A stretch of 61,210 nt of DNA from Virgibacillus senegalensis (GCF_000821245.2 NZ_LN611425.1:777529-838738); one strand, 5' to 3'. Shown: positions 34,550 through 46,800, numbered from the stretch's first letter. Program-made: numbers and translations. Notes: generated from the sequence alone by a model not told the origin.

Positions 34550-36658
34550 TTATTTTTCTTCTTGTTGTTTTTGTTCTTTCAACACGGCTTTTCGAGACAA
34601 ATTAACACGGCCCTGATTATCGATTTCTTTAACTTTGACCATAATCTCATCGCCAATCGAAACGACATCTTCTACTTTTCCAACTCTCTCTTCAGCAAGT
34701 TCGGAAATATGAACAAGGCCGTCTTTTCCTTTAAACAGTTCGACAAAGGCACCAAACTTTTCGATACGACGAACTGTTCCGAGATAAATCTCGCCAACTT
34801 CCACTTCACGTACCAAATCTTCAATGATCTTTTTAGCTTTTTGGTTCATAGCCGAATCAGTAGAGGAAATAAATACTCTTCCATCCTGTTCGATATCGAT
34901 TTTCACACCAGTATCTTCGATGATTTTGTTAATTTGTTTACCGCTCGGTCCGATTACGTCACGAATCTTATCAGGATTGATTTCCATCGTGAGAATCTTC
35001 GGTGCATACTCTGAAAGTTCCTGTTTCGGTTCCCCGATTGTTTCCATCATATGCTCAAGGATATGCATGCGGCCTTTTTTAGCCTGGCTAAGCGCTTCGT
35101 CAAGGATTTCCCTGGATAGTCCTTCAATCTTGATATCCATTTGCAAAGCCGTTACCCCTTTAGAAGTACCTGCAACTTTGAAATCCATATCGCCAAGGAA
35201 GTCTTCCATTCCTTGTATGTCAGTGAGAATGGTATAATCCTCATCTTGTTTTACTAAGCCCATCGCGATTCCTGCTACAGGAGCCTTGATAGGAACACCA
35301 GCATCCATCATCGCTAAAGTACTTGCACAGATACTTGCCTGGGAAGTGGAACCATTCGATTCCAACACTTCAGAAACAAGTCGGATCGTATAAGGAAATT
35401 CCTTTTCAGATGGAACAACTACTTCCAGTGCCCGTTCCCCGAGAGCTCCATGGCCGATTTCACGACGACCAGGTCCCCTGATCGGGCCGGTTTCCCCTAC
35501 GCTATACTGTGGGAAGTTATAATGGTGCATGAATCGCTTCGACTCTTCCAAATCAAGTCCATCAAGGATTTGCACATCCCCTAAAGCACCAAGTGTACAT
35601 ACACTTAACGCCTGTGTCTGACCACGGGTAAACAATCCTGATCCATGTGTGCGTGGGAGTACACCAATACGGGAGGCCAATGGACGGATTTCATCCACTT
35701 TTCGCCCATCCGGACGTACTTTTTCTTTGGTAATCAAGCGACGGACTTCCGCTTTAACCAGTTTATCCAAAACAGCTTTAACCTGCTTGATGGTATCTTC
35801 ATCCGCCTCTTCGGCTTCATAAGCTTCCACTACAGCTTTTTTGGCAGCGTCAATCGCTTCTTCACGAGCATGCTTCTCCTGAACCTGAATGGCTTGTACC
35901 AAGGATTCTTTCGCTTTTGCTTCTACTTCTGCTGACACGCTCTCATCTAATTCAAACAACTTTACTTCCATTTTTTCTTTGCCTACTTCAGCAATTACTT
36001 CTTCTTGGAAGGCAACCAGACGTTTGATTTCTTCATGTCCGAACATGATTGCTTCCAGCATGACTTCTTCCGGTACCTCTTGAGCACCAGCTTCAACCAT
36101 ATTGACAGCATCTTTTGTTCCGGCAACAGTCAAATTGATGTCACTTTTTTCCAACTGTTCGACCGACGGATTGATGATGAATTCTCCGTCAACACGCCCT
36201 ACAATAGCTCCTGCAATCGGTCCGCCAAATGGGATATCTGATACACCGAGGGCTAGTGAAGAACCGATCATTGCCGCTATCACGGAAGAACAATTTTGGT
36301 CTACACTCATCACAGTGCTGATCACTTGTACTTCATTACGAAAACCATCAGCGAACAACGGACGTATAGGACGGTCAATCAAGCGGGAAGCCAGTACAGC
36401 CTTTTCACTTGGACGTCCCTCTCTTTTGATAAATCCTCCAGGGATTTTACCGACCGCATATAACCGTTCTTCGTAATTAACAGTCAATGGAAAGAACGGC
36501 AAATCTTTTGGTTCGTTTGATGCTGTCGCTGCTGTCAGGACAGAGGTGTCTCCATATTGAACCATGCAAGCGCCATTGGCCTGCTTGGCTAACTCTCCTA
36601 CTTCTACCGTAAACGGCTGGCCGGAGATTTCCGTAGAAAATGTTTTCTTATCTGCCAT
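34550..36658 (-). CDS. pnpA: polynucleotide phosphorylase
   Basis: 702-residue 3'-5' phosphorolytic exoribonuclease. Two RNase PH-like domains (about 10-230 and 310-545, the second with the active segment [20 protein letters not shown] read in part as [16 protein letters not shown]), a KH domain with [17 protein letters not shown] (about 560-590), and an S1 domain (about 622-690). It degrades mRNA and in Bacillus also helps DNA repair and competence. The start ATG follows AGAGGAG by 9 nt. It lies after rpsO but behind a terminator; a leader of about 230 nt could carry autoregulation. Confidence 0.97.
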   Translation of the reverse strand: MADKKTFSTEISGQPFTVEVGELAKQANGACMVQYGDTSVLTAATASNEPKDLPFFPLTVNYEERLYAVGKIPGGFIKREGRPSEKAVLASRLIDRPIRPLFADGFRNEVQVISTVMSVDQNCSSVIAAMIGSSLALGVSDIPFGGPIAGAIVGRVDGEFIINPSVEQLEKSDINLTVAGTKDAVNMVEAGAQEVPEEVMLEAIMFGHEEIKRLVAFQEEVIAEVGKEKMEVKLFELDESVSAEVEAKAKESLVQAIQVQEKHAREEAIDAAKKAVVEAYEAEEADEDTIKQVKAVLDKLVKAEVRRLITKEKVRPDGRKVDEIRPLASRIGVLPRTHGSGLFTRGQTQALSVCTLGALGDVQILDGLDLEESKRFMHHYNFPQYSVGETGPIRGPGRREIGHGALGERALEVVVPSEKEFPYTIRLVSEVLESNGSTSQASICASTLAMMDAGVPIKAPVAGIAMGLVKQDEDYTILTDIQGMEDFLGDMDFKVAGTSKGVTALQMDIKIEGLSREILDEALSQAKKGRMHILEHMMETIGEPKQELSEYAPKILTMEINPDKIRDVIGPSGKQINKIIEDTGVKIDIEQDGRVFISSTDSAMNQKAKKIIEDLVREVEVGEIYLGTVRRIEKFGAFVELFKGKDGLVHISELAEERVGKVEDVVSIGDEIMVKVKEIDNQGRVNLSRKAVLKEQKQQEEK

Positions 36659-36890
36659 CTATTATAACTCCTCTCAATAAAAATCAACCTCGACAAATAA
36701 ACCTTTCTCGTATGACTGTTATAATGTCAGTCTTTGCCGAATAAACAGATTGCATACCCTGTCTCAAAGGATGGGTATTACTTTATAATGCATCAGGGGC
36801 GAAAGCGAACAATACAGCTTGCTCAGCAAAGCGGCTGCTGCCGATTCAGCCCATAAAAAATGCTTTATGTAATCGTTTATAAGTACAGAA

Positions 36891-36912
36891 AAAGCGGGAA
36901 TTCTCCCGCTTT
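36891..36912 (-). terminator. rpsO terminator
   Basis: Perfect stem AAAGCGGGA / TCCCGCTTT with a 4-nt loop, then TTTTTC-like tail on the minus strand, between rpsO and pnp. Confidence 0.88.
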
Positions 36913-36923
36913 CCCTGAAAAAC

Positions 36924-37193
36924 TTAGCGACGAAGGCCAAGTCTTTGTATTAACTCGCGATAACGTGTAACGTCTTTAGCGCGAAGGTAGTTCAACAAGT
37001 TACGGCGTTTACCTACCATTTTCAATAGACCACGACGTGAATGGTGATCTTTTTTATGAACACGCAAATGCTCGTTCAAATTTGTAATTTCTTCTGTCAG
37101 GACAGCGATTTGAACTTCTGGAGAACCAGTGTCATTATCGTGTGTTTTGAAATCATTGATGATTTCATTTTTACGCTCTTGAGTGATAGCCAT
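36924..37193 (-). CDS. rpsO: 30S ribosomal protein S15
   Basis: 89 residues, exact family length; [12 protein letters not shown] at the start and the S15 signature [25 protein letters not shown], present in shorter runs as [12 protein letters not shown]. It binds the central domain of 16S rRNA and bridges to 23S. The start ATG at 37193 follows AGGAGGTG by 6 nt. It has its own promoter and a leader of about 80 nt. Confidence 0.98.
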   Translation of the reverse strand: MAITQERKNEIINDFKTHDNDTGSPEVQIAVLTEEITNLNEHLRVHKKDHHSRRGLLKMVGKRRNLLNYLRAKDVTRYRELIQRLGLRR

Positions 37194-37265
37194 CCTATTC
37201 ACCTCCTATAAATTGTAAAACCCCAATCTCCCAGCAAGCGTCGGAGTATCGCGTTGCCAAGGGAT
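37194..37265 (-). promoter_or_regulatory. rpsO leader with possible S15 autoregulatory fold
   Basis: Between the predicted start of transcription and rpsO the leader contains nested inverted repeats (CCATCCC with GGGAGATTGG; GCAACGC with GCTTGC). S15 commonly represses its own mRNA through leader structures; this instance is inferred. Confidence 0.4.
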
Positions 37266-37279
37266 GGTTTCCGTATTTT

Positions 37280-37308
37280 AGATTAACGCTTTTATTGATA
37301 AATTGCAA
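37280..37308 (-). promoter_or_regulatory. sigma-A promoter of rpsO
   Basis: Minus strand: -35 TTGCAA (37303-37308), 17-nt spacer, -10 TAATCT (37280-37285). Confidence 0.55.
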
Positions 37309-37434
37309 GTAATAATACAAAATCTCTTCAATATATGCGCATTTTTTAATTAGAGAGCCATTTTTTGATTACTCTTTTTCAAAGATGCAGTTTTAAGCAC
37401 AAAACATACAAACGGAAACTTAACATTTTTTCAC

Positions 37435-38346
37435 TTATGATTGCTCATAATGAAATACCTTGGCAGGCTTTGCAATGCCGGGTTCTGAAGGGTGCGGCTG
37501 ATAAATAGCCAGGAGTTTTTCCCCTCGCTGAATCCGGAACAAGTTTTCCCCGGTGACGTCTTCAGGCATTTTCATTTTCTTGCCATGAAATACTTTCTCC
37601 GCCATTACTGTATCTGCATCGATTTTTTCCAGGTGGGTTACCCCGGCTGATATAGGAAGAAGTAACGCTAGATGGTCATTTCTTTCTTTTGCCTGCTGGA
37701 TTTCTTGTATGGTATAAGTATTTCCTTTGTCAAAAGGACCCGTTTTTGTCCTTACCAGCTCGGACATATGCGCCGGGTAACCAAGCTTGGCACCGATATC
37801 CACACATAAGGTACGGACATACGTACCTTTGCCACACTCTACAAGAAAAGAAAAACGAACTCGTTGATCATCCTTCTCAATATCGGAAAGTAGTTTTATC
37901 TGGTCAATATGGATAGTCCGTTCCGGACGATCTACCGAAACCCCTTGTCGGGCGTACTCATAAAGTCTTTTCCCGTTAACCTTTACAGCTGAGTACATTG
38001 GAGGGATTTGAACACTTTCGCCGACAAAATCGTCCAAAACCTCTTTTACCCGTTCGACTGAAAATGTTTCATCTACCGGTTTCTCTTCAATTGCAGCACC
38101 ATGGCTGTCCTCTGTTTCGGTTGCAGAACCCAGTGTCACCTCGGCAATATACGTTTTCTTCGTTTCCGTTAAGTATGGGACCAGCTTTGTTGCCTGCCCG
38201 ATACATATAGGCAGGACTCCTTCCACTTCAGGATCCAGTGTACCAGTATGGCCGACCTTTTTGGTGCCATATAACCGCCTGATTTTCGCGACACAATCAT
38301 GCGATGTCCACCCCTTCGGCTTCCATAAAGGAAGAATTCCATCCAT
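37435..38346 (-). CDS. truB: tRNA pseudouridine(55) synthase
   Basis: 303 residues. It isomerises U55 in the T-loop of tRNAs. The catalytic aspartate is in GHTGTLDPEVEGVL (about Asp40); PPMYSAVKVNGKRLYEYAR and the C-terminal PUA-like domain follow. The start ATG at 38346 follows GGAGG by 7 nt. A terminator lies between rbfA and truB. The usual downstream partner ribC (FAD synthase) is missing. Confidence 0.96.
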   Translation of the reverse strand: MDGILPLWKPKGWTSHDCVAKIRRLYGTKKVGHTGTLDPEVEGVLPICIGQATKLVPYLTETKKTYIAEVTLGSATETEDSHGAAIEEKPVDETFSVERVKEVLDDFVGESVQIPPMYSAVKVNGKRLYEYARQGVSVDRPERTIHIDQIKLLSDIEKDDQRVRFSFLVECGKGTYVRTLCVDIGAKLGYPAHMSELVRTKTGPFDKGNTYTIQEIQQAKERNDHLALLLPISAGVTHLEKIDADTVMAEKVFHGKKMKMPEDVTGENLFRIQRGEKLLAIYQPHPSEPGIAKPAKVFHYEQS

Positions 38347-38410
38347 ATTCTATCCTCCGCCTCTTTCCATTTTTCCAGCTAGGAATTGATCTTCACTTCT
38401 ATATAAAGAT

Positions 38411-38437
38411 AAAACCCTTGTTGGATGACAAGGGTTT
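38411..38437 (-). terminator. terminator between rbfA and truB (stem family A)
   Basis: Stem AAAACCCTTGT / ACAAGGGTTTT, 11 bp, followed by TTTTATC on the minus strand. It would limit read-through from the infB operon into truB. Confidence 0.8.
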
Positions 38438-38460
38438 TTATCCTTCAGAAAAATAGCCAA

Positions 38461-38808
38461 TCAATCTTCATCATTTAACTGGCGAAGTATATGCTCAATT
38501 CTGTTGCCTTTTTCAATCGCTTCATCAAATTCAAAATATAGTTCCGGAGTTTTACGCAAACGAATCCTTTTGCCGATCTCTGAACGGATAAATCCTTTTG
38601 CCTTGGCTAGTCCGACAAGTGTATCGTGCCTTTGCTTTTCATCCCCAAGCACCGAAATAAATACTTTTGCTTGTTGTAAATCACCGGAAACTTCTACATC
38701 GGTAACTGTTACAAAGCCTACCCGAGGATCTTTGATTTTCCGGCCGATGATATCTCCAAGTTCCTTCTTCATTTGTTCCCCTACACGATTTGCGCGTAAT
38801 TCATTCAT
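38461..38808 (-). CDS. rbfA: ribosome-binding factor A
   Basis: 115-residue KH-like protein needed for late 30S maturation and processing of 16S rRNA 5' end. [21 protein letters not shown] at the N-terminus ([12 protein letters not shown]) and [13 protein letters not shown] are typical. The start ATG is preceded by AGAGGTG. It lies 40 nt after ylxP in the nusA-infB operon. Confidence 0.95.
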   Translation of the reverse strand: MNELRANRVGEQMKKELGDIIGRKIKDPRVGFVTVTDVEVSGDLQQAKVFISVLGDEKQRHDTLVGLAKAKGFIRSEIGKRIRLRKTPELYFEFDEAIEKGNRIEHILRQLNDED

Positions 38809-38848
38809 TTTCTATCACCTCTATTATGTGGAGGGAAAGTAATTTCTT

Positions 38849-39127
38849 TTATAGCCATTCAAAGTTGGTAGTGGTTCGTTCCAGTTCCGGGAAAGAATCG
38901 ACAAGCTTTAATGCCTGGTCGATCACTCTTTCCGCCTGGATTTTGTCAGCCGAGACTGTCACCAGGCCAAGTTTGGTTCTTTGCCATAACTCCTGGTGAT
39001 CAATCTCGCTTACAGCAATATTATAATCATTTTTCAACCTAGTTATTAGGCTTTTCACCACAGAACGCTTTTGTTTTAACGAATTCGGTTCGTAAATAAA
39101 ACATTCTACTTCAGCGTATAAAATCAT
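38849..39127 (-). CDS. ylxP: YlxP, DUF503-family protein
   Basis: 92-residue small alpha/beta protein ([32 protein letters not shown]). It is conserved between infB and rbfA in Firmicutes and linked to ribosome assembly through its neighbours; biochemical function is not established. The ATG overlaps the infB stop by four bases (ATGA). Confidence 0.9.
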   Translation of the reverse strand: MILYAEVECFIYEPNSLKQKRSVVKSLITRLKNDYNIAVSEIDHQELWQRTKLGLVTVSADKIQAERVIDQALKLVDSFPELERTTTNFEWL

Positions 39128-41247
39128 GCACGCTCGATTTCCTCCATGACATATGCTTCAAAAACATCGCCTTCTTTTATGTCGTTGAAGTTTTTCACTG
39201 TAATACCACACTCATAGTTTTGTGCGACTTCTTTCACATCGTCCTTAAAGCGCTTGAGTGTGTCTATTTCGCCTTCATATATGACAATGCCGTCACGGAT
39301 GACCCGGACACCTGCATCCCTTGTGAGTTTTCCATCGGTCACATAGCTTCCGGCAATTGTACCGATTCTGGAAACTTTGAAGATTTCACGAACTTCCGCT
39401 TGACCGATAACTTTTTCTTCGTATTCAGGATCGAGCATTCCTTTCATGGCCGACTCAATTTCTTCGATTACTTTGTAAATGATCCGATGTAATCGAACGT
39501 CTACATTTTCTGTCTCTGCAGCTTTTTTGGCATTATTGTCTGGTCTCACGTTAAAACCGATGACAATCGCATTGGATGCTGAGGCAAGGATGATGTCAGA
39601 TTCAGCGATAGCACCTACGCCCGTATGAATAATGTTTACTTTTACGCCTTCGACATCAATCTTTCTCAGGGAAGAAGCTAATGCTTCTACTGAGCCTTGG
39701 ACATCCGCTTTCAATACCAAGTTTATATCCTTGACTTCCCCTTGTTTGATTTGTTCAAACAAGTCGTCAAGACTAACTCTAGCCTTGTCACTCCGCTTTT
39801 CTTCTATTTGTTTTTGCTGGCGCGCTTCCCCGACTTGCCGTGCTTTTTTCTCATCAGAAAAGACGACAAATTGATCTCCTGCCTGCGGAACATCATTCAA
39901 TCCAGTGATTTCAACTGGAGTAGACGGCTCGGCATATTTCACACGACGTCCAAGATCGTTGACCATCGCCCGCACTCTTCCATACGTATTACCGACAACA
40001 ATTGGATCTCCGACGTGTAAGGTACCATTTTGCACGAGAAGCGTCGCTACCGATCCGCGACCTTTATCCAACTGGGCTTCGATTACCGTACCGCTGGCAT
40101 TGCTGTTTGGATTTGCTTTTAGTTCCTCAACTTCGGAAACAAGTAAAATCATTTCCAGCAAATCATCGATACCCTCCCGCTTGATTGCAGAAAGCTGAAC
40201 AAAGATGGTGTCGCCACCCCAATCTTCCGGAATCAACTCATGTTCCGTCAACTCCTGCATGACACGGTCCGGGTTGGCACCTTCTTTATCCATTTTATTG
40301 ACAGCAACGATGATAGGTACTTCTGCAGCTTTAGCATGGTTGATAGCTTCCACTGTTTGAGGCATAACACCATCATCAGCAGCAACCACTAATATCGCAA
40401 TGTCCGTTACCTGGGCACCGCGGGACCGCATGCTGGTAAAAGCAGCGTGTCCTGGTGTGTCAAGAAACGTTACCTTTTTGCCATTTTCCTCGACTTGATA
40501 AGCACCGATATGCTGCGTAATACCACCAGCTTCGCCTTCGGTCACTTTTGTATCACGGATGGAGTCCAATAAAGTTGTCTTACCATGGTCAACGTGTCCC
40601 ATAATCGTAACAACAGCCGGGCGTTCGACCAAGTCTTCTTCTTTTTCTTCTGGCTTAAAGTTTTCCAAATCCGTTTCATCTACTTCGACAACCTGTTCGA
40701 CCGTTACCCCGTATTCCTCGCAAATCAATTCGATGGAATCCTGATCCAAATCTTGGTTTTTGGTTGCCATAACACCTAACGCCATCAATTTTTTGATGAT
40801 CTCCGAAGCGTCTTTGTTTAGTTTGTCCGCCAATTCACTTACTGTCAGTGAACCGGTGTACGTGATTTTTTCAGGAGTTGCTTGTTTCTGTTTCTGGTTT
40901 TGTTTTCCCTGGCCGGAATTTTGGTTATTCCTTTTGTTGTTTTTATTATTCCTATTGTTTGATTTCTTTCCGTTTTGTTGATTCTTGTTGTTATTTCTTT
41001 TATTATGATCCGGTCTGGCATTGGTTTTATTAGCCGAACTATCACCACTGACCGCCTTCGTCTTTTCTTGCTTGTTTCCAGCCTGATTACCGCCTTTGAT
41101 TGCTTTATCAAGCGATTGTATCGTATCTTCTGAAATGGTCGACATATGGTTGGATACTTCAACATTCATTTCTTTTAATTTATCTATGACCACTTTACTG
41201 GATAGATTGTGTTTTTTTGCATATTCGTAAACTCTTGTTTTACTCAT
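39124..41247 (-). CDS. infB: translation initiation factor IF-2
   Basis: 707-residue GTPase that brings fMet-tRNA to the 30S subunit. The N-terminal IF2N motif [20 protein letters not shown] is present in part ([13 protein letters not shown]), then an Asn/Lys/Gln-rich disordered stretch (about 60-135), a second IF2N module, the G domain with GHVDHGKTT (G1) and NKMDKEGA (G4), and domains II-IV. The start is ATG at 41247 with GGGGGTG upstream. Internal starts producing shorter isoforms are possible but not evident. Confidence 0.97.
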   Translation of the reverse strand: MSKTRVYEYAKKHNLSSKVVIDKLKEMNVEVSNHMSTISEDTIQSLDKAIKGGNQAGNKQEKTKAVSGDSSANKTNARPDHNKRNNNKNQQNGKKSNNRNNKNNKRNNQNSGQGKQNQKQKQATPEKITYTGSLTVSELADKLNKDASEIIKKLMALGVMATKNQDLDQDSIELICEEYGVTVEQVVEVDETDLENFKPEEKEEDLVERPAVVTIMGHVDHGKTTLLDSIRDTKVTEGEAGGITQHIGAYQVEENGKKVTFLDTPGHAAFTSMRSRGAQVTDIAILVVAADDGVMPQTVEAINHAKAAEVPIIVAVNKMDKEGANPDRVMQELTEHELIPEDWGGDTIFVQLSAIKREGIDDLLEMILLVSEVEELKANPNSNASGTVIEAQLDKGRGSVATLLVQNGTLHVGDPIVVGNTYGRVRAMVNDLGRRVKYAEPSTPVEITGLNDVPQAGDQFVVFSDEKKARQVGEARQQKQIEEKRSDKARVSLDDLFEQIKQGEVKDINLVLKADVQGSVEALASSLRKIDVEGVKVNIIHTGVGAIAESDIILASASNAIVIGFNVRPDNNAKKAAETENVDVRLHRIIYKVIEEIESAMKGMLDPEYEEKVIGQAEVREIFKVSRIGTIAGSYVTDGKLTRDAGVRVIRDGIVIYEGEIDTLKRFKDDVKEVAQNYECGITVKNFNDIKEGDVFEAYVMEEIERA

Positions 41248-41251
41248 ACGT

Positions 41252-41566
41252 TCACCCCCGAATAGATTCATCGAGCAACGATGTCATTTTAGCGGCGAAT
41301 CCTGAGTCGAGAATTGCTACAGCAACTCTTCCTGACTTTCCAATAGCTTGTGAAAGGGTCTCTCGATCGTCCGTTACAAAGAAAGGGATTTGGTAATACG
41401 TACATTTATCCGTTATCTTCTTTCTTGTCTGTACACCTGTATCACTTGCTAAAAGAACTAGTTTCGCCTTCCGCTTCTGAATATCGCGTATAATGGCCTC
41501 TTCTCCCAATGTGAGTTTCCCCGCTCGAAAAGCAAGGCCCAATAAATTCAGATAATCTTTACTCAA
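41252..41566 (-). CDS. ylxQ: YlxQ, L7Ae-family RNA-binding protein
   Basis: About 104 residues of the L7Ae/L30e fold that binds kink-turn RNA. Typical segments: [40 protein letters not shown] in part, and [12 protein letters not shown] chose TTG at 41566, eight bases after GAGGG; another TTG at 41581 lies before that site. It overlaps the ylxR end by 8 nt and precedes infB by 4 nt. Confidence 0.9.
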   Translation of the reverse strand: MSKDYLNLLGLAFRAGKLTLGEEAIIRDIQKRKAKLVLLASDTGVQTRKKITDKCTYYQIPFFVTDDRETLSQAIGKSGRVAVAILDSGFAAKMTSLLDESIRG

Positions 41567-41837
41567 TTTTCTTACCCTCAATAACTGTTTTTAATTGTTC
41601 GTAAACCGACGAATCAATTTCCGTATTCAAATGCCGGTTCAATATACCGCTTTTTTCTGCAGTTTCCACGACTTCGAGACTTCTTGTCAAATATGCTCCC
41701 CTGCCGTTTTTCTTACCTGTTTCATCCACAAACACTTCGCCCTCTTTGTTACGGACGATGCGGATCAATTCTTTTTTTGGCTTCATTTCCTGAGTCACGA
41801 CACATTTTCTAAGAGGAACTTTTCTGGTTGCAGCCAT
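41559..41837 (-). CDS. ylxR: YlxR/RnpM, RNase P modulator
   Basis: 92 residues with the hallmark RKCVVTQEMKPKKELIRIVR (present from residue 10; short form RKCVVTQE) and NGRGAYLTRS. YlxR (RnpM) binds the RNase P RNA and modulates its activity in B. subtilis. The start ATG lies behind a purine-rich AAGGAGGGGGAAAAGG. It sits between nusA and ylxQ. Confidence 0.93.
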   Translation of the reverse strand: MAATRKVPLRKCVVTQEMKPKKELIRIVRNKEGEVFVDETGKKNGRGAYLTRSLEVVETAEKSGILNRHLNTEIDSSVYEQLKTVIEGKKIE

Positions 41838-41851
41838 CCTTTTCCCCCTCC

Positions 41852-42970
41852 TTATTCAAACAAGTTATCGTCAATATCTGAATAAGCTTCATCTGTTTCA
41901 GATGATTCAACTTCTGATTGATCCAGCAAGCCTTCTTCACGGGCTTCGCTCTCGCTCTTGATGTCGATCTTCCACCCAGTCAGTTTTGCTGCAAGCCGCG
42001 CATTTTGTCCTCGTTTTCCTATAGCTAGTGATAATTGATAATCAGGTACAATGACAGTAGTCGCTTTCTCTTCTTCATTGACAAGCACTTCTATTACTTT
42101 GGACGGGCTAAGAGCATTGGAAACATACACGACCGGATCCTCCGACCACTCTACAATATCAATCTTTTCACCCTTCAATTCATTGACGATCGTCTGAACC
42201 CGCTGGCCGCGCTGACCAACACATGATCCAACCGGATCCACTTCCGGATCCTCTGCATGTACAGAAATTTTAGAGCGGTCGCCAGCTTCCCTGGCTACGG
42301 AGCGAATCTCCACGGTACCATCATAAATTTCCGGCACTTCCATTTCAAACAATCGTTTCAATAAACCTGGGTGGGTGCGGGATACGTAAATCTGTGGTCC
42401 TTTATTCGTATTTTCCACCTTTGTGACCAATACTTTAAGACGGTCGTGAACTTCATATTGTTCTGTCGGCATTTGCTCGCTCTCAGGGAGCCTGGCTTCT
42501 ATCTTACCGAGATTCACATAAATGAAACGTGGATCTTTTCGCTGGATAATTCCAGTCATCACATCTTCTTCCCGATCGGCATACTCGCTAAAAATAACTC
42601 CGCGTTCTGCCTCCCGTACACGCTGAGTGACAACTTGCTTAGCTGCTTGCGCTGCGATTCTTCCGAAGTCTTTCGGAGTAACCTCTTCCTCGATGACGTC
42701 CCCTAATTCATAACTAGGGTTCTTCTGCTTTGCTTCTTCAATGGAAATTTGCTGCAATGGATCTTCGACTTCATCGACAATATCCTTACGTGCATACACA
42801 TGCATGCTTCCCGTTTCTTCATTTAAATCCACACGGACATTTGTGGCGGATTTAAAGTTCTTCTTATATGCGGAGATAAGAGCTGCCTCGAGGGCTTCCA
42901 TCAGGATATCTTTGTCAATACCTTTTTCTTTCTCCAAATAGTCGATTGCATCAAACAGCTCGCTGCTCAC
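41852..42970 (-). CDS. nusA: transcription termination/antitermination factor NusA
   Basis: 372 residues: N-terminal RNA polymerase-binding domain (1-125), S1 domain (about 135-200), and two KH domains ([12 protein letters not shown] near 250; [18 protein letters not shown] near 315), with a short acidic tail and no extra C-terminal repeats, as usual in Firmicutes. It regulates pausing and intrinsic termination. The start is GTG at 42970 behind AAAGGGGG. It lies 15 nt after rimP. Confidence 0.97.
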   Translation of the reverse strand: MSSELFDAIDYLEKEKGIDKDILMEALEAALISAYKKNFKSATNVRVDLNEETGSMHVYARKDIVDEVEDPLQQISIEEAKQKNPSYELGDVIEEEVTPKDFGRIAAQAAKQVVTQRVREAERGVIFSEYADREEDVMTGIIQRKDPRFIYVNLGKIEARLPESEQMPTEQYEVHDRLKVLVTKVENTNKGPQIYVSRTHPGLLKRLFEMEVPEIYDGTVEIRSVAREAGDRSKISVHAEDPEVDPVGSCVGQRGQRVQTIVNELKGEKIDIVEWSEDPVVYVSNALSPSKVIEVLVNEEEKATTVIVPDYQLSLAIGKRGQNARLAAKLTGWKIDIKSESEAREEGLLDQSEVESSETDEAYSDIDDNLFE

Positions 42971-42985
42971 CGTTTTTTTCCCCCT

Positions 42986-43459
42986 TTAGTTAAATGATAC
43001 CGCTAAGCGCGCTTTTGCAACTTTATCAAACGGTAATTGTATCTCTTGTTTGCGGGTCTTCACTTTCACTTCTAGCGTGATCGTATCTTCATGAAAAGCC
43101 TTTAGAATTCCTTCATACTCTTTTTCTCCTTGGAACGGTTCGTACAGCTTCACATGAATATTATTGTTAATATTCGCCTCGAAGTCCCGCGGTTTCTTTA
43201 ACGGCCGTTCGGCTCCCGGCGAAGATACCTCCAAAAAATAAGGTGTGGTAACTGGGTCTTCCTCATCCAGTTTTTCACTGAGCTGTTCCGATACTTGGCC
43301 GCATTCTTCAATATCGACGCCGCCTTCCTTATCTACGAACACACGCAGGAACCAATTTTTCCCTTCTTTTTCAAATTCGATATCCACGAGTTCCAAATTC
43401 ATTTCTTGCAATATTGGCTGAACCAGTTTTTCAGTTGTTTCGGTTACTTTTGCACTCAA
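42986..43459 (-). CDS. rimP: ribosome maturation factor RimP
   Basis: 157 residues (B. subtilis 156). It assists 30S assembly. Conserved [19 protein letters not shown] (short form [10 protein letters not shown]) and [15 protein letters not shown] are visible. The start is TTG at 43459, seven bases after AAGGAGG; the in-frame ATG at 43516 would add a non-homologous 19-residue tail. It opens the nusA-infB operon. Confidence 0.95.
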   Translation of the reverse strand: MSAKVTETTEKLVQPILQEMNLELVDIEFEKEGKNWFLRVFVDKEGGVDIEECGQVSEQLSEKLDEEDPVTTPYFLEVSSPGAERPLKKPRDFEANINNNIHVKLYEPFQGEKEYEGILKAFHEDTITLEVKVKTRKQEIQLPFDKVAKARLAVSFN

Positions 43460-43576
43460 TTGGCACCCTCCTTTTTCCACATAAACTATCCTGTCGGTTA
43501 ATGGTAGTATACTCAATTAGCTGCTGTTTCATTTGAACGGAATTACTTGGCCGCTTCCGGCTTCATCATTACAAAA

Positions 43577-43605
43577 CCCTTGTCATTTAAAGTAATTGAC
43601 AAGGG
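43577..43605 (-). terminator. hairpin upstream of rimP (stem family A)
   Basis: Perfect stem CCCTTGTCA / TGACAAGGG with an 11-nt loop, followed by TTTTG on the minus strand. It lies about 120 nt before rimP, so it may be a second polC terminator or an attenuator in the rimP leader. Confidence 0.65.
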
Positions 43606-43780
43606 AACTCATCAGCTTCCAACCTATTACTGTGTAAACAAAAAAGCGAGAAACAGAGGCCTTAAGCAATGTGATAAACAAATACCGGCAGCTGTTACAT
43701 TAGACAGAAACGAATCAGTACTATGCCCGCATCCTGTTCAGTCAACAATCGTTCCATTGCAGAAAAAAAGAAAATGGTAT
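43606..43780. other. intergenic region between polC and rimP
   Basis: No gene. It lies between two terminator hairpins; no clear promoter for the nusA operon was recognised in it. Confidence 0.4.
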
Positions 43781-43813
43781 GAAGAAAGAGTGGGCTTCAC
43801 CCACTCTTTCTTC
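43781..43813 (-). terminator. polC terminator
   Basis: Perfect 14-bp stem GAAGAAAGAGTGGG / CCCACTCTTTCTTC with a 5-nt loop. The terminal T/C tract makes it usable on the minus strand, 80 nt after polC. Confidence 0.8.
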
Positions 43814-43893
43814 TTGCGTATCAATGCTTACCATAGAAAATATACCATAACTAACAATTTAATGCAAGATTAGGCCTTTACAGCTTGGTTTAA

Positions 43894-46800
43894 TCAGAAC
43901 AAAGAAAGCTGGTTGGCGTCAGCCATCCCTTCCAGACAACCATGGTTATCCAGGTATTCTAGAACAGTTTTGGAGATTCTGCTTCGTTCGCGCAAATCTT
44001 CCTTCGATAAAAATTCGCCCTCTTCTCGTGCTTTGACGATGTTCAGCGCTGCGTTTGTGCCTAAGCCATCCACCGCATTAAAAGGCGGAATCAACGTATT
44101 TCCATCAACAAGAAAGTCAGTGGCACTTGATTTGTATAAGTCCACTTTCTGGAAGGAAAAACCCCTGGCATTCATTTCCAAAGCAATTTCCAGTACTGTT
44201 AGCAAACTTTTCTCTTTAGGAGACGCGTCATTTCCTTTAACCGTAATTTCCTGAATTCTTTTTCTGATGGCGTCCGATCCCTTGATCATTGTTTCTAGTT
44301 CAAAATCACCGGCCCGCACCGTAAAGTAAGCAGAATAAAAGAAAATAGGGTAATGGACTTTAAAATAGGCAATACGTACAGCCATAAGTACGTATGCTGC
44401 CGCGTGGGCTTTCGGGAACATATACTTAATTTTCTTACAGGATTCAATATACCAATCAGGGACATTGTGTTTTTTCATTTCTTCTATCCATTCATCCTGC
44501 AGACCTTTCCCTTTACGGACGAATTCCATGATTTTAAATGCTAGCGAGGCATCCAAACCTTTATGCATCAAGTAAACCATGATATCATCCCGGCAGCCGA
44601 TAACATCTGGAAGCTCACAAATACCGTCATTGATCAACTGCTGGGCATTACCCAGCCAAACATCCGTACCATGTGACAGTCCGGAAATGATCACTAATTC
44701 CGCAAATGTTTTTGGATTCGTGTCCTCAAGCATTTGGCGCACAAACTTCGTTCCGAACTCCGGCACCCCTAATGTCCCTGTTTTGCAGTTTATTTCTTCT
44801 GCTGTAACCCCCAATGATTCGGGTCCTGAGAAAATTTTCATCACTTCCGGATCATCGGTCGGAATCGTTTTTGGATCGATGCCGCTTAAATCCTGCAGCA
44901 TGCGGATGACAGTAGGATCATCGTGCCCGAGAATATCCAGTTTCAACAAGTTATCGTGTATGGAATGGAAGTCAAAGTGCGTCGTTTTCCATTCCGAGTT
45001 TCGATCATCTGCCGGATACTGTATTGGTGTGAAATCATAAATTTCTTTATCGTCTGGAACAACAATGATACCGCCTGGATGCTGCCCTGTCGTCCGTTTG
45101 ACTCCCGTACACCCCTGGACAAGGCGGTCGATTTCCGCATTTTTGTATTGGAGCTGATGATCACTCGCATAGCCTTTCACATAACCATAGGCTGTCTTTT
45201 CTGCTACCGTACCGATCGTACCGGCGCGGTACACATTGTCCTCTCCGAACAAAACTTTCGTATAGTTATGTGCCTGTGGCTGATATTCTCCAGAGAAGTT
45301 CAAGTCGATATCAGGGACTTTATCCCCTTTAAAGCCTAAGAATGTTTCAAACGGGATATCCTGTCCATCTTTTTTCAGCGGAATTCCGCAAGACGGACAA
45401 TCTTTATCCGGCAAATCAAAGCCACTGCCGACTGAACCATCATTGAAAAACTCATTGTATTTACAAGTCGGACAAACATAATGCGGAGGCAATGGGTTTA
45501 CTTCTGTAATTTCCGTCAACGTCGCAATTAAGGAAGAACCTACCGATCCCCTGGAGCCGACCAGATATCCATCGTCCAGGGATTTTTTCACAAGCTTGTG
45601 GGAAATCAAATAGATAACGGCAAAGCCATGACCGATAATGCTATCCAGTTCTTTTTCCATTCGTTTCACAACGATATCCGGAAGATCTTCTCCATAAATA
45701 CTTTTGGCCATGCTATAACTCATTTCCCTGATTTCCTCTTCTGCCCCATCGATATTCGGGGTGTACAAGTCTTCCTTAACAGGGGAAACTTCTTCAATCG
45801 AATCACTGATATATTGACTATTGGCGACCACTACTTCCTTCGCCTTTTCCTCTCCAAGGAAAGAAAAACAATCAATCATTTCGTCTGTTGTCCGGAAATG
45901 AACGTCAGGCAGCGTTTGCCTGCTTAACGGATTCCCGTTTTGTGATGAGATCAGTATTTGCCGGTAAAGTTTTTCATGCGGTTCGATATAATGCGTATTA
46001 CCAGTTGCGACAGCTTTCTTTCCCATGCCATCGGCAAGTTCGACTAAATTCTTCAAAATATCATATAACTGTGCTTCATTCCCTACCAACTCTTTTTCAA
46101 TCAGGTGGTAGTAATTCGACGGTGGCTGAATTTCAATAAAATCATAGAAATCAGCAGCTTTTTCCGCTTCTTCCTTGGATTTTTGCATCATCGTTTCAAA
46201 TACTTCCCCTTTGTCACAGCCCGAGCCTACAAGTATCCCTTCTCGAAGCTTCTGGAGTTGGGAACGGGGAATTCGCGGCACTCGGTAAAAATAGTCAACA
46301 TGGGACATCGATACCAGTTTATAGATATTTTTCAAGCCCGTAGGATTTTGTGCCAGCAACGTACAGTGAAATGGTCTTGAGCGCTGATAGGCATTTCCTT
46401 CACCCATATGTTGATTGAATTGTTTGTGATTGACGATATCTTTTTGAAAAGCTTGTTTTATTAATTTCCAAAGCAGATAACCCGTTGCCTCTGCGTCGTA
46501 AATGGCCCGATGGTGCTGGGTCAGTTCGATATCGAGCATTTTACATAATGTATTCAAACGGTGGTTTTTTAAAGATGGATATAGAAAACGAGCAAGCTCG
46601 AGAGTGTCAATTACAGGATTCCCGGCTTTTTCATAGCCTATTTTTTTCAGCCCTTCATTTAAAAAGCCCATGTCGAAGCTTGCATTATGAGCAACTAAAA
46701 CGGCATCCCCCATCCATTCGTGAAAGTCTTTCAATACCTCTCCTACTTCGGGGGCATCTTTCACCATATCATCCGTGATTCCGGTCAAATCAATCGTGGT

